64,000 nucleotides of DNA from Streptomyces sp. NBC_00425. Lineage in GTDB: Bacteria; Actinomycetota; Actinomycetes; Streptomycetales; Streptomycetaceae. Of the stretch, positions 1 through 8,286 are shown piece after piece. The position numbers and the translations under genes are program-made. Position 1 is the stretch's first letter. Each line of letters opens with the position of its first letter. The DNA lies in contig NZ_CP107928.1 of the NCBI RefSeq assembly GCF_036030735.1, positions 2,046,001 through 2,110,000 on the forward strand, written 5' to 3'. A model generated the notes under the pieces. That model saw only the letters and a program-made list of their open reading frames with translations. It was not told the DNA's origin and made no database searches.

Positions 1-112
1 ACGGGAGCGGCAGCTCCGGCACGTACACGATCGTGTCCACGCCGGCTCCGCCGAGAACCAGCACGTCGATGCCGTCGACGCCGTCGCTGTGCCCGTCGGT
101 CTGTGCGCGCAT
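1..112 (-). CDS. PfkB-family carbohydrate kinase, N-terminal fragment
   Basis: Only the first 37 codons lie in the window; the gene runs off the left edge. The reverse strand from ATG at 112 reads MRAQTDG, then an acidic stretch, then DVLVLGGAGVDTIVYVPELP. This is the typical first beta strand and substrate loop of ribokinase/PfkB sugar or nucleoside kinases. The start lies 5 bases after the stop of the macro-domain gene on the same strand, so the two are probably co-transcribed. The substrate cannot be deduced from this fragment. The family call rests on the N-terminal motif alone. Confidence 0.7.
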   Translation of the reverse strand, partial: MRAQTDGHSDGVDGIDVLVLGGAGVDTIVYVPELPLP

Positions 113-117
113 GGGCG

Positions 118-600
118 CTACCCCTCCCCGTGGTCGTACACCGTCACCGCGACGCCCCGTCGCACGAGCCGCTCACTCACGAGCGGCTCGACGCGGGACC
201 ACTTGCCCCCGGCCAGGCCGCAGCCTATCCGCGGCATGTGCACGGACGCGTGGAGTTCCCGTGCGGGGCCGGCCAGCCGGGCCAGCGCCGCGTCGATGGC
301 CTCGTACCGCACGGGGACGCCCTTGCTGCCCGTCCGCACGCCGCGCTGGCCGATCATGTTGGCGACCCACACGTACGGCTCCACCTGGACCAGCTGGAGG
401 GCGCCCAGGCCGAAGTCGTTGGAGGCCCGCTCCCGGTGCCAGGCGCGGTAGGCCGCCTCCGGTTCGGGCCAGCGGCGGGACAGCGCGAGGACGAAGCCCT
501 TCCCCCATCCCCCGATGTCGTTGCAGACATGGGCGATCACCTTCACGCCCTTCACCGACGGCACGGTGGCGTCGCCCCTGACATAAGTGATCTCCCCCAT
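118..600 (-). CDS. macro-domain protein (ADP-ribose binding/hydrolysis)
   Basis: A 160-residue protein that is essentially one macro domain. Visible motifs are the N-terminal strand after MGEITYVRGDAT, the ligand-binding segment VIAHVCNDIGGWGKGF near residues 20-36, and MPRIGCGLAGGKW near residues 125-137. The last resembles the second ADP-ribose loop of TARG1/ALC1-type macro domains. Such proteins bind ADP-ribose or remove it, or its phosphate derivatives, from targets. No partner ADP-ribosyltransferase is adjacent, so this does not look like a DarTG toxin-antitoxin pair. The gene runs into a PfkB-type kinase 5 bases downstream, which suggests a role in ADP-ribose or ribose salvage; that is inference. 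Confidence 0.85.
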   Translation of the reverse strand: MGEITYVRGDATVPSVKGVKVIAHVCNDIGGWGKGFVLALSRRWPEPEAAYRAWHRERASNDFGLGALQLVQVEPYVWVANMIGQRGVRTGSKGVPVRYEAIDAALARLAGPARELHASVHMPRIGCGLAGGKWSRVEPLVSERLVRRGVAVTVYDHGEG

Positions 601-690
601 GACGCCACGGTAGGCGACGCCACTGACATCGACGCCGGTCCGCAGGCGCGCCGGTCCTCGGGATCCGCCTGTCGCTGTGCCGTCACGGGT

Positions 691-718
691 TTCACAGCAT
701 CGGTGTGACAGCGATACT
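691..718 (+). promoter_or_regulatory. candidate promoter and leaderless start of the MerR gene
   Basis: TTCACA (691-696) and GATACT (713-718) are separated by 16 bases, which puts transcription start at about 725-726, on the ATG of the MerR gene. The inverted repeat CAGC-gatact-GCTG overlaps the -10 box and could be an autoregulatory operator. Confidence 0.45.
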
Positions 719-725
719 GCTGCAC

Positions 726-1439
726 ATGACGAGCGAGACCGAGGAGCCGGCCCTCACGGTCGACGAGCTGGCCGCGCGCGCCGGGGTCACGGTGCGCACG
801 GTGCGCTTCTACGGCACCAAAGGGCTGCTCCCGCCGCCGGTCATCGGGCCGCGCCGGGTGGGGCGTTACGGCGCCGGGCACCTCGCGCGCCTGGCGCTGA
901 TCGAGGAGCTGCGCGGGCAGGGGCTGACGCTGGCCGCGATCGAGCGCTATCTGGACCGACTGCCGCCCGGTCTCGACGCCCACGACCTCGCCGTGCACCG
1001 GGCCGTGGTGGCTTCCTGGGCGCCGGACGCGGTGGAGACGGTGACCCGGGAGGAGCTGCAGCGGCGGGCGGGGCGGACGCTCGGCGAGGAGGACCTGGAC
1101 CGGCTCGTCGCGATGGACGTCGTACACCGCGACGACGACGGGTACGCGGTCGACCCCGGCCTGCTGCGGCTGGGCGTCCGGCTGCTGGACGTGCCGTTGT
1201 CGCCGGAGTCGATCCGCGCGGCGCGCACCGTCCTGCTCGACCATGCGCGCGCGGCGGCCCACGAGCTGTCGCGGCTGCTGCGCGAGGAGGTGCCGGAGCG
1301 TGACGCGCAGGCGGTGCGGTCGCTGTCGGCGCACATGCAGCCGCTGGTCGTCCAGGCGCTGCTGACGGCCTTCCAGCGCTCGCTCACGGAGGAGCTGCGG
1401 GAGTGGCTCGGGGAGCCGCCGGCGGACGGCTCCCCGTGA
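726..1439 (+). CDS. MerR-family transcriptional regulator
   Basis: A 237-residue protein with an N-terminal winged helix: TVDELAARAGVTVRTVRFY, then a wing ending GRYGAGHLARL, as in MerR proteins. The remaining ~160 residues form a helical effector or dimer region without the cysteine pattern of metal sensors. An in-frame GTG at 705 exists, but it overlaps the proposed -10 box and has no ribosome site, so ATG 726 is preferred (probably leaderless). It ends 12 bases before the convergent fadB stop and may control the fatty-acid operon; that link is inferred only from position. Confidence 0.85.
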   Translation: MTSETEEPALTVDELAARAGVTVRTVRFYGTKGLLPPPVIGPRRVGRYGAGHLARLALIEELRGQGLTLAAIERYLDRLPPGLDAHDLAVHRAVVASWAPDAVETVTREELQRRAGRTLGEEDLDRLVAMDVVHRDDDGYAVDPGLLRLGVRLLDVPLSPESIRAARTVLLDHARAAAHELSRLLREEVPERDAQAVRSLSAHMQPLVVQALLTAFQRSLTEELREWLGEPPADGSP

Positions 1440-1451
1440 CGGTCCGGGCGC

Positions 1452-3629
1452 TCAGCGCGCGTCCGTGAAGGTCTCCCCCCGTTGCGCCTTCTCCACCAGC
1501 AGGGCGGGCGGGGTGAAACGGTCGCCGTAGCGTGCGGCGAGTTCACGCGCGCGGGCCACGAAGCCGGGAAGCCCGCCGTCGTAGCCGTTGATGTACTGGA
1601 GCACTCCGCCGGTCCAGCCGGGGAAGCCGATCCCGAAGAGGGAGCCGATGTTGGCGTCGGCCACGGAGGTCAGGACGCCCTCCTCCACGAGCCTGACGGT
1701 GTCGAGGGCCTCGGAGAAGAGCATGCGCTCCTGCATGTCCTCGAAGGGGATCTCGGCGCCCGCGCGGGTGAAGTGCTCGCGCAGACCCGGCCACAGGCCG
1801 GTCCGCCTGCCGTCCTCCCCGTACTCGTAGAAGCCGGCGCCGCCGCTGCGCCCCGTGCGGCCGAACTCGTCGACCATGCGGTCGATGACGGCCTCGGCGG
1901 GGTGGCCGGGCCAGGTGCCGCCGGCCTCCTCCACGGCCCGCTTCGACTCACCCCGGATCTTGCGCGGCAGGGTGAGCGTCAGCTCGTCCATCAGGGAGAG
2001 CACCTTGGCGGGGTAGCCGGCCTGCGCGGCCGCCTGTTCCACGGAGGCGGGCTCGATGCCCTCGCCGACCATGGCGACGCCCTCGTTGATGAAGTGGCCG
2101 ATCACCCGGGAGGTGAAGAAGCCGCGCGAGTCGTTGACGACGATCGGCGTCTTGTTGATCTGCCGCACCAGGTCGAAGGCGCGCGCGAGCGCCTCGTCGC
2201 CGGTGCGCTCGCCCTTGATGATCTCGACGAGGGGCATCTTGTCGACGGGTGAGAAGAAGTGCAGCCCGATGAAGTCGGCCTGGCGCTCGACGCCTTCGGC
2301 GAGGGCGGTGATGGGCAGCGTGGAGGTGTTGGAGCACAGCAGGGCGTCGGGGGCGACGACCTGCTCGATCTCCTGGAACACCTTGTGCTTGAGGGAGGTG
2401 TCCTCGAAGACGGCCTCGATGACGGCGTCGCAGCCGGCCAGGTCGGCGGGGTCCGCGGTGGGCGTGATGCGGGCGAGGAGCGCGTCCGCCTTCTCCTTGG
2501 TCGTGCGGCCGCGGGAGACGGCCTTGGCGCACAGCTTCTCGGAGTAGGCCTTGCCCTTGACGGCGGCCTCCAGGGAGACGTCCTTCAGAACCACGTCGAT
2601 GCCTGCGCGGGCGCACGCGTAGGCGATGCCGGCGCCCATCATCCCGGCGCCCAGGACGGCCGCCCTGCGCACCGGGCGGGGTGCGACGCCCTTGGGGCGG
2701 CTGAGGCCCGAGTTGACGGCCTGGAGGTCGAAGAAGAACGCCTGGATCATGTTCTTCGACGTCTGTCCGGCGGCCAGCTCGACGAAGTAGCGGGCCTCGA
2801 TGACCTGTGCGGTCTCGAAGTCGACCTGGGCGCCCTCGACGGCCGCGGCGAGGATGTTGCGCGGCGCGGGGTAGGGGGCGCCGCCCGTCTCCTTGCGCAG
2901 GCTGGCCGGGAACGCGGGCAGGTTGGCGGCGAACCGGGGGTTCGACGGGGTGCCGCCCGGGATGCGGTAGCCCGGCCTGTCCCAGGGCTGCTGCGACTCG
3001 GGGTTCGCGTCGACGAAGGCGCGGGCCTTGGCGAGCAGTTCGTCGGGCGTGGTGGCGACGTCGTCGACCAGACCGTTCTCCAGGGCCCGCCGCGGGCTGT
3101 ACTGGGTGCCCTTGAGGAGGACCTTCAGGAGGGCGTCGGTGATGCCCAGCAGCCGGACCGTGCGCGCGACGCCGCCGCCGCCGGGGAGCAGACCGAGGGT
3201 GACCTCGGGGCAGCCGATCTTCGATCCGGGCGCGTCGAGCGCGATGCGGTGGTGGCAGGCCAGGGCGAGTTCGTAGCCGCCGCCGAGGGCCGCGCCGTTC
3301 AGGGCGGCGACGACGGGCTTGCCGAGGGTCTCGATGCGGCGGAGGTTGCGCTTGATCTCCAGTCCGCCGTCCAGCAGCTCCTGCGCCGTGTCCGGGGTGA
3401 CGCGGATGAGGTCGCGCAGGTCGCCGCCGGCGAAGAAGGTCTTCTTGGCCGAGGTGAGGATGACGCCCCGGACGGAGTCCTTCTCGGCCTCCAGGCGGTC
3501 GGCGACCGCGGCCAGGGAGGCGCGGAAGGCCGCGTTCATGGTGTTCGCGGACTGGTCGGGGTCGTCGAGGACGAGGGTGACGAGGCCGGTGCGGTCCTGT
3601 TCCCAGCGGATGGTGGTGCTCTGTGTCAT
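1452..3629 (-). CDS. fadB: fatty acid oxidation complex alpha subunit (enoyl-CoA hydratase / 3-hydroxyacyl-CoA dehydrogenase)
   Basis: A 725-residue bifunctional beta-oxidation enzyme. The N-terminal ~200 residues are a crotonase domain: AALNGAALGGGYELALA carries one oxyanion-hole and active-site region, and CPEVTLGLLPGGGG carries the second catalytic Glu. From ~320 comes a Rossmann domain beginning VLGAGMMGAGIAYACA, followed by LHFFSPVDKMPLVEII and C-terminal 3HCDH domains. It hydrates 2-enoyl-CoA and oxidises 3-hydroxyacyl-CoA with NAD. ATG 3629 has GGAG 8 bases upstream. It is the last gene of a CaiB / thiolase / fadB operon, 40 bases after the thiolase, and the thiolase is its natural beta-subunit partner. 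Confidence 0.97.
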   Translation of the reverse strand: MTQSTTIRWEQDRTGLVTLVLDDPDQSANTMNAAFRASLAAVADRLEAEKDSVRGVILTSAKKTFFAGGDLRDLIRVTPDTAQELLDGGLEIKRNLRRIETLGKPVVAALNGAALGGGYELALACHHRIALDAPGSKIGCPEVTLGLLPGGGGVARTVRLLGITDALLKVLLKGTQYSPRRALENGLVDDVATTPDELLAKARAFVDANPESQQPWDRPGYRIPGGTPSNPRFAANLPAFPASLRKETGGAPYPAPRNILAAAVEGAQVDFETAQVIEARYFVELAAGQTSKNMIQAFFFDLQAVNSGLSRPKGVAPRPVRRAAVLGAGMMGAGIAYACARAGIDVVLKDVSLEAAVKGKAYSEKLCAKAVSRGRTTKEKADALLARITPTADPADLAGCDAVIEAVFEDTSLKHKVFQEIEQVVAPDALLCSNTSTLPITALAEGVERQADFIGLHFFSPVDKMPLVEIIKGERTGDEALARAFDLVRQINKTPIVVNDSRGFFTSRVIGHFINEGVAMVGEGIEPASVEQAAAQAGYPAKVLSLMDELTLTLPRKIRGESKRAVEEAGGTWPGHPAEAVIDRMVDEFGRTGRSGGAGFYEYGEDGRRTGLWPGLREHFTRAGAEIPFEDMQERMLFSEALDTVRLVEEGVLTSVADANIGSLFGIGFPGWTGGVLQYINGYDGGLPGFVARARELAARYGDRFTPPALLVEKAQRGETFTDAR

Positions 3630-3669
3630 GACGGGTTCTCCGTAGAGGTCTCGGGTTCCGCTGGGGTGG

Positions 3670-4884
3670 TCAGACGCGCTCGACGACGGTGGCGATGCCC
3701 ATGCCGCCGCCGACGCAGAGGGTGGCGAGGCCGTAGCGCTTGTCCTGGCGCTCCAGTTCGTCGACGAGCGAGCCGAGGATCATCGCGCCGGTGGCGCCGA
3801 GCGGATGGCCCAGCGCGATCGCGCCGCCGTTGACGTTGACCTTGTCCAGGGACAGGCCCATGTCCCTGACGAAGCGCAGGACCACCGCGGCGAACGCCTC
3901 GTTGATCTCGACGAGGTCGATGTCGTCGATGGTCAGGCCGGCCTTCGCGAGGGCCTTGCGGGTTGCGGGCGCGGGACCGGTGAGCATGATCGTCGGCTCG
4001 GAGCCGGAGACGGCCGCGGAGACGATCCGCGCGCGCGGGGCGAGCCCGTGGCGCTCACCGGCCTCCTTGGTGCCGATGGCGACCAGGGAGGCCCCGTCGA
4101 CGATGCCGGAGGAGTTGCCCGCGTGGTGGACGTGGTCGATCTTCTCCACCCAGTGGTACTTCTGCAGCGCCACGGCGTCGAACCCGCCGAGTTCGCCGAT
4201 GTCGGCGAACGACGGCTTCAGCTTGGCGAGGGAGTCCGCGGTGGTGCCGGGACGGGGGTGCTCGTCGTGGTCGAGGACGACGAGTCCGCTGCGGTCCCTC
4301 ACCGGGACGACGGAGCGGTCGAAGCGGCCCTCCTTCCACGCCGTCGCCGCCCGCTCCTGCGACAGGGCGGCGTACTCGTCGACGTCGCGCCGGGAGAAGC
4401 CCTCGATGGTGGCGATGAGGTCGGCGCCGATGCCCTGTGGCACGAAGTTGACGCCCAGGTTGGTCATCGGGTCGTTGAACCAGGCGCCGCCGTCCGAGGC
4501 CATCGGCACCCGGGACATCGACTCGACGCCGCCCGCGAGGACCAGGTCCTCCCAGCCCGAGCGGACCTTCATGGCGGCCAGGTTGACGGCTTCCAGACCC
4601 GAGGCGCAGAAGCGGTTCTCCTGCACGCCCGCCACGGTGTCGGGCAGCCCGGCGGCGATCGCGGCGGTGCGCGCGATGTCAGAGCCCTGGTCGCCCACGG
4701 GGCTGACCACGCCGAGCACGATGTCGTCGATCCCGGCCGGGTCCAGGCCGGGGAAGCGGTCGCGGAGTTCGTGGATGAGGCCGACGACGAGGTCGATGGG
4801 CTTCGTTCCGTGCAGGGAGCCGTTCGCCTTGCCGCGCCCGCGCGGGGTGCGGATCGCGTCGTACACGTACGCTTCGGTGCTCAC
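3670..4884 (-). CDS. fadA: acetyl-CoA C-acyltransferase (thiolase)
   Basis: A 404-residue thiolase. The acyl-accepting cysteine lies in [18 protein letters not shown] near residue 90. The catalytic His is in [15 protein letters not shown], and the C-terminal deprotonating Cys is in TLCVGGGMG. It cleaves 3-ketoacyl-CoA to acetyl-CoA and a shortened acyl-CoA and should work with FadB downstream. The start is GTG with GAAAGG 8 bases upstream. It could in principle also serve as a beta-ketoadipyl-CoA thiolase, which the pca locus in this window lacks, but its operon context points to fatty acids. Confidence 0.96.
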   Translation of the reverse strand: MSTEAYVYDAIRTPRGRGKANGSLHGTKPIDLVVGLIHELRDRFPGLDPAGIDDIVLGVVSPVGDQGSDIARTAAIAAGLPDTVAGVQENRFCASGLEAVNLAAMKVRSGWEDLVLAGGVESMSRVPMASDGGAWFNDPMTNLGVNFVPQGIGADLIATIEGFSRRDVDEYAALSQERAATAWKEGRFDRSVVPVRDRSGLVVLDHDEHPRPGTTADSLAKLKPSFADIGELGGFDAVALQKYHWVEKIDHVHHAGNSSGIVDGASLVAIGTKEAGERHGLAPRARIVSAAVSGSEPTIMLTGPAPATRKALAKAGLTIDDIDLVEINEAFAAVVLRFVRDMGLSLDKVNVNGGAIALGHPLGATGAMILGSLVDELERQDKRYGLATLCVGGGMGIATVVERV

Positions 4885-4923
4885 TGGTGGGCCTTTCGGG
4901 AGGGTGGGCCCGGCCGGGCGGGT

Positions 4924-6093
4924 TCAGTCGCCCCGGGCCGGGGTGTTCGGGAGAGGCTGCTCGAGATCGGGGGCGAGCTCCGGTATGTCCCAGTCACGGG
5001 CCACCCGGTGCGTGTCGGCGCCGGGCCGTGCCGGGCCGGTGCGGACGGTCGTGGGGGTCGCGGAGAACCGCGGGGCGGGGGCGGGCTGGGTGATGCCGCC
5101 GTGGTCGACGAAGGTGCCGCGGGCCGCCAGGTGCGGGTGGTGCGGGGCCTCCCGCAGCGACAGCACCGGCGCCACGCACGCGTCGGAGCCCTCGAAGACC
5201 GCCGTCCACGCGTCGCGGGTGCGGGTGCGGAAGCGGGCGGCGACGGCCTCGCGCAGCTCTTCCCAACGCGTCCAGTCCTTGCGGGCGTCACGGAGGTCGG
5301 CGAGGCCCAGGAGGTCCACGAACGCGTCGTAGAACTGCGGCTCCAGCGCGCCGACGGCCATGTACCCGCCGTCGGCGGTCTCGTAGACGCCGTAGTACGG
5401 GCAGCCCCCGTCGAGCAGGTTGGCGCCGCGCCGGTCCTGCCAGCCGCCGGCCGCGAGCATGCCGTGGATCATCGCGGAGAGGTGGGCGGCGCCGTCCACG
5501 ATGGCCGCGTCGACGACCTGGCCGACGCCGCTCACGCGCGCGTGGTGCAGCGCCGCGAGGACGCCGACGACGAGGTAGAGGGAACCGCCCGCGTAGTCGC
5601 CGAGCAGGTTGGCGGGGGCCGGCGGGGGTGCGTCCGGAGGGCCGATCAGGCCCAGGGCGCCGGTGAGGGCGATGTAGGCGATGTCGTGGCCGGCGCGGTG
5701 GGCGAGCGGGCCCTCCTGGCCCCAGCCGGTCATCCGGCCGTAGACCAGTCGGGGGTTGCGGGCGTGGCAGTCCGCGGGGCCGACGCCGAGCCGCTCGGCG
5801 ACACCCGGGCGGTTGCCCTCGATCAGCACGTCGGCTCGGGCGGCGAGGTCGAGGACGCGCGCGGGGCCGTCCGGCGCCTTGAGGTCCACGAGCACCGAGC
5901 GCTTGTTGCGGTTGGTGACGTCACGGGCCGGGTCGATGCCGAGGGCGGAGCCGCCGGGGCGGTCCACCCGGACCACGTCGGCGCCGAGATCGGCCAGCAG
6001 CATGCCCGCGAAGGGGCCCGGGCCGATCCCGGCGAGCTCCAGCACGCGCACGCCGGTCAGCGGGCCGTGCCCGGTCGTCCGTCCCGTCGTCAT
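4924..6093 (-). CDS. CaiB/BaiF-family CoA transferase, alpha-methylacyl-CoA racemase-like
   Basis: A 389-residue family III CoA-transferase fold. It starts with a glycine-rich strand GVRVLELAGIGPGPFAGM and DLGADVVRVDRPGG, then RNKRSVLVDLK, which is typical of the racemase branch. GHDIAYIALTGAL holds the His/Asp region used by alpha-methylacyl-CoA racemase. It is likely to epimerise 2-methyl-branched acyl-CoA so that branched fatty acids can enter beta-oxidation; CoA transfer is the alternative. ATG 6093 is chosen over an in-frame start at 6177 because a strong AAGGGGG lies upstream of it and the family fold begins there. It is the first gene of the CaiB-fadA-fadB operon. Confidence 0.9.
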   Translation of the reverse strand: MTTGRTTGHGPLTGVRVLELAGIGPGPFAGMLLADLGADVVRVDRPGGSALGIDPARDVTNRNKRSVLVDLKAPDGPARVLDLAARADVLIEGNRPGVAERLGVGPADCHARNPRLVYGRMTGWGQEGPLAHRAGHDIAYIALTGALGLIGPPDAPPPAPANLLGDYAGGSLYLVVGVLAALHHARVSGVGQVVDAAIVDGAAHLSAMIHGMLAAGGWQDRRGANLLDGGCPYYGVYETADGGYMAVGALEPQFYDAFVDLLGLADLRDARKDWTRWEELREAVAARFRTRTRDAWTAVFEGSDACVAPVLSLREAPHHPHLAARGTFVDHGGITQPAPAPRFSATPTTVRTGPARPGADTHRVARDWDIPELAPDLEQPLPNTPARGD

Positions 6094-6116
6094 CCAGCCC
6101 CCTTGCTGTGACACAA

Positions 6117-6131
6117 CTGATGTAACACCAG
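6117..6131 (-). promoter_or_regulatory. candidate operator upstream of the CaiB-fadA-fadB operon
   Basis: CTGGTGTTACATCAG is a 15-bp imperfect palindrome with one mismatched pair, 24 bases upstream of the CaiB start. It is the right size for a TetR- or GntR-type repressor. No regulator of those families is adjacent; the nearest regulator is the MerR gene beyond fadB. Confidence 0.4.
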
Positions 6132-6213
6132 TGATGCTAGGAACGTGTCCCTGCGGACACAAGAGCAGAGCGAGCAAGCGCTTAGCCGGATCGCGGCGCG
6201 CAGGCCCGACGGT

Positions 6214-6594
6214 TCAGCGTGTCTCCAGCTCGGATATGAGCCGTCGGGGAGCGATCGTGCGATAGCTCTCCTCCACCCAGTCGCAGAGCAGGTCGTCCGC
6301 GGGAGCACCCTTCTCCTCCAACGGGATGCGCACCCAGCCCGACCTGCCGAGGCCGTACCCGGCGGGCTCGGCGCCGGGCGCGGCCAGTGCGTGGGCGTGC
6401 GCGGTCTCGTCCCTGAGCTTGAGGGTGACGGCCGGCGGGTGACTGCCGTCGTCGACGCCGAGGAAGACGAACACCTTCCCGTTCACCTTGGCCACGCTCT
6501 CGCCCCAGGGGAACTCCTCGGCCGCACCCGGCAGTCCGAGTGCGAACTCGCGCACTTTCTCCCATTTCCTCAGGGCATGGCGGTCCACGGTCAC
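6214..6594 (-). CDS. MmcQ/YjbR-family protein
   Basis: A 126-residue small single-domain protein of the YjbR/MmcQ fold (CyaY-like). Family features visible are the N-terminal WEKVREFALGLPGAAEEFPWG, the central KVFVFLGV strand and VTLKLRDE, and the C-terminal SGWVRIPLEEKGAPADDLLCD followed by WVEESYRTIAPRR. These proteins are common in actinobacteria; some are annotated as DNA-binding, but no biochemical role is firmly known. The start is GTG with GGAGG 6 bases upstream. It is divergent from the saccharopine-dehydrogenase-like gene and transcribed toward the CaiB operon, which runs on the same strand. Confidence 0.88.
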   Translation of the reverse strand: MTVDRHALRKWEKVREFALGLPGAAEEFPWGESVAKVNGKVFVFLGVDDGSHPPAVTLKLRDETAHAHALAAPGAEPAGYGLGRSGWVRIPLEEKGAPADDLLCDWVEESYRTIAPRRLISELETR

Positions 6595-6685
6595 CTGCTG
6601 CCTCCGGGCTCGTCGTCGGCCTCCGCACTCCTCACGCTAGCCTCAGCCACCGACAGCGGCACGGGCTGCACCGCGAAGGGATGTC

Positions 6686-7858
6686 ATGAGCAGGCTGAAA
6701 ACGAGCGACCGTCCGTACGACGTCGTGCTCTTCGGGGCGACGGGCTTCGTGGGAACCCTCACCGCGGAGTACCTCGCCGTCCACGCGCCCGCGGGGCTGC
6801 GCTGGGCGATCGCCGGGCGGGACGAGCGCAAGCTGGAGCGGCTGCGCGAACGGCTCAACGTGGACATCGGGGTGCTGCGCGCCGACGTCGCGGACCCGGC
6901 GTCCCTGCGCGTGCTGGCGGAGCACGCGCGCGTGGTGGCCACGACGGTGGGCCCCTACGTGCGCTACGGCGAGGAACTGGTGGCCGCCTGCGCGGACACC
7001 GGCGCGGACTACCTCGACCTCACCGGCGAGCCGGAGTTCGTGGACCTGATGTACGTCCGGCACGACGCACGCGCGCGGGAGACGGGGGCACGGCTGATCC
7101 ACGCGTGCGGCTTCGACTCCGTCCCGCACGACCTCGGCGTGTACTTCACCGTCCGGCAGCTCCCGGAGGGCGTGCCGCTGACCGTGGACGGCTTCGTGAG
7201 GGCCGACGCCTCCTTCTCGGGCGGGACCTTCGCCTCCGCGCTCGGTCAGTTCGCGCGCGGGCGGCAGATGCTGGCCGCGGCACGGGAACGGGGGCGGCAC
7301 GAGCCGCGGCTGATGGGCCGCCGGGCCGTCGCACCGGTGGGCGCGCCCCGGTTCGCCGGGGAGGTCGGCGCCTGGGCGCTGCCGCTGCCGACCATCGACC
7401 CGCAGATCGTGCTCCGGTCGGCCCGGACGCTGCAGCGTTACGGCCCCGACTTCCGCTACCGCCACTACGCGGCCGTCCGGCGGCTGCCCGTCGCCGTGGG
7501 CGGCGTCGCCGCGGTCGGGACGCTCGCCGCAGCCGCCCAGGTCCCGCCCGCCCGGCGCTGGCTGTCGGACCGGCTCAAGCCCGGCGAGGGGCCGAGCGAG
7601 CAGAAGCGGGCGCGGAGCTGGTTCTCCGTCCGGTTCGTCGGCGAGGGCGGCGGCCGGCGGGTGTACACCGAGGTCGCGGGCGGCGACCCGGGCTACGACG
7701 AGACGGCGAAGATGTTCGCCGAGGCGGCGATGGCGCTGGCCTGCGACGACCTCCCGCCGACGGCCGGGCAGGTCACCACGGCGGTGGCGATGGGCGACGC
7801 GCTGACCGGGCGGTTGACCCGCGCGGGCGTCCGCTTCCGCGTCGCGGCGCGCCGCTGA
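6686..7858 (+). CDS. saccharopine dehydrogenase-like NAD(P)-binding protein (trans-acting enoyl reductase type)
   Basis: A 390-residue protein with an N-terminal Rossmann fold (YDVVLFGATGFVGTLTAEYL), TVGPYVRYGEELVAACADTG near residues 90-110, and GFDSVPHDLGVYF. This is the pattern of saccharopine dehydrogenase-like oxidoreductases, including the mycobacterial trans-acting enoyl reductase of phthiocerol lipids and eukaryotic SCCPDH. A true lysine-pathway role is unlikely because no lysine genes are nearby. A hydrophobic stretch near 270 (AVGGVAAVGTLAAAAQV) suggests membrane or lipid association. ATG has AAGGG 6 bases upstream. The substrate is unknown; a lipid-modifying reduction is the best guess. 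Confidence 0.85.
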   Translation: MSRLKTSDRPYDVVLFGATGFVGTLTAEYLAVHAPAGLRWAIAGRDERKLERLRERLNVDIGVLRADVADPASLRVLAEHARVVATTVGPYVRYGEELVAACADTGADYLDLTGEPEFVDLMYVRHDARARETGARLIHACGFDSVPHDLGVYFTVRQLPEGVPLTVDGFVRADASFSGGTFASALGQFARGRQMLAAARERGRHEPRLMGRRAVAPVGAPRFAGEVGAWALPLPTIDPQIVLRSARTLQRYGPDFRYRHYAAVRRLPVAVGGVAAVGTLAAAAQVPPARRWLSDRLKPGEGPSEQKRARSWFSVRFVGEGGGRRVYTEVAGGDPGYDETAKMFAEAAMALACDDLPPTAGQVTTAVAMGDALTGRLTRAGVRFRVAARR

Positions 7859-7894
7859 CCGCGGCCGTGGCGCCGTAGCGGCCCGGTAGCGCCC

Positions 7895-8041
7895 TCAGAG
7901 CGGCCACTGCACGAGCGTGTAGATCATCCCGACGATCCAGCCGAGGCCGGCCAGGACGGCGAGGATCAGCGCGGCGTTCACGGCACGCTCGACCGGGCGG
8001 TCCGGGTCGGCGAGGGGCTTGGGGGCACGGTGCGTGGTCAT
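7895..8041 (-). CDS. small single-pass membrane protein
   Basis: A 48-residue reading frame. A basic N-terminus (MTTHRAPKPLADPDRPVER) leads into one hydrophobic segment, AALILAVLAGLGWIVGMIY, then LVQWPL. It has the length and charge layout of a small inner-membrane protein. It ends 37 bases downstream of the convergent oxidoreductase stop and has a weak AGG about 10 bases before ATG. I do not recognise a family. Confidence is moderate because it is short, but codon third positions are strongly GC as in real genes here. Confidence 0.55.
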   Translation of the reverse strand: MTTHRAPKPLADPDRPVERAVNAALILAVLAGLGWIVGMIYTLVQWPL

Positions 8042-8234
8042 GCGGCCCAGCCTGCCGACGCGGCGCCGGACCTACATCCGTACGGGTACTCAGACGACGT
8101 ACTCGGTCGGCGCACCCGGACGGCGCTCCGCTCCCCGGGCCGGCGCCCGGACCGCGTACGCCCGCCCGGGCCCTCACCTCGCATTTGAGGCTTTCCCCGC
8201 CGACCACCGTCCGCTCCGCGCCGAAGTCCCCACA

Positions 8235-8262
8235 AGCACTTCAATGAAACGATTGAAGTGCT
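8235..8262. promoter_or_regulatory. perfect inverted repeat upstream of a 62-residue gene
   Basis: AGCACTTCAAT and ATTGAAGTGCT form two perfect 11-base arms around GAAACG, 24 bases before the small gene at 8287. It is AT-richer than its surroundings. It could be a repressor operator (MarR/PadR-like size) or an RNA hairpin in the 5' leader. Confidence 0.6.
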
Positions 8263-8286
8263 CGGTCGGAGCGAAAGGGGAGCAGC

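Noticed and set aside
118..600. DarG-type antitoxin
   Set aside because: It lacks the DarG C-terminal domain and there is no DarT toxin gene next to it.
3670..4884. pcaF (beta-ketoadipyl-CoA thiolase)
   Set aside because: The operon context with fadB and a racemase-like gene favours fatty acid oxidation; a pcaF role cannot be excluded from sequence alone.
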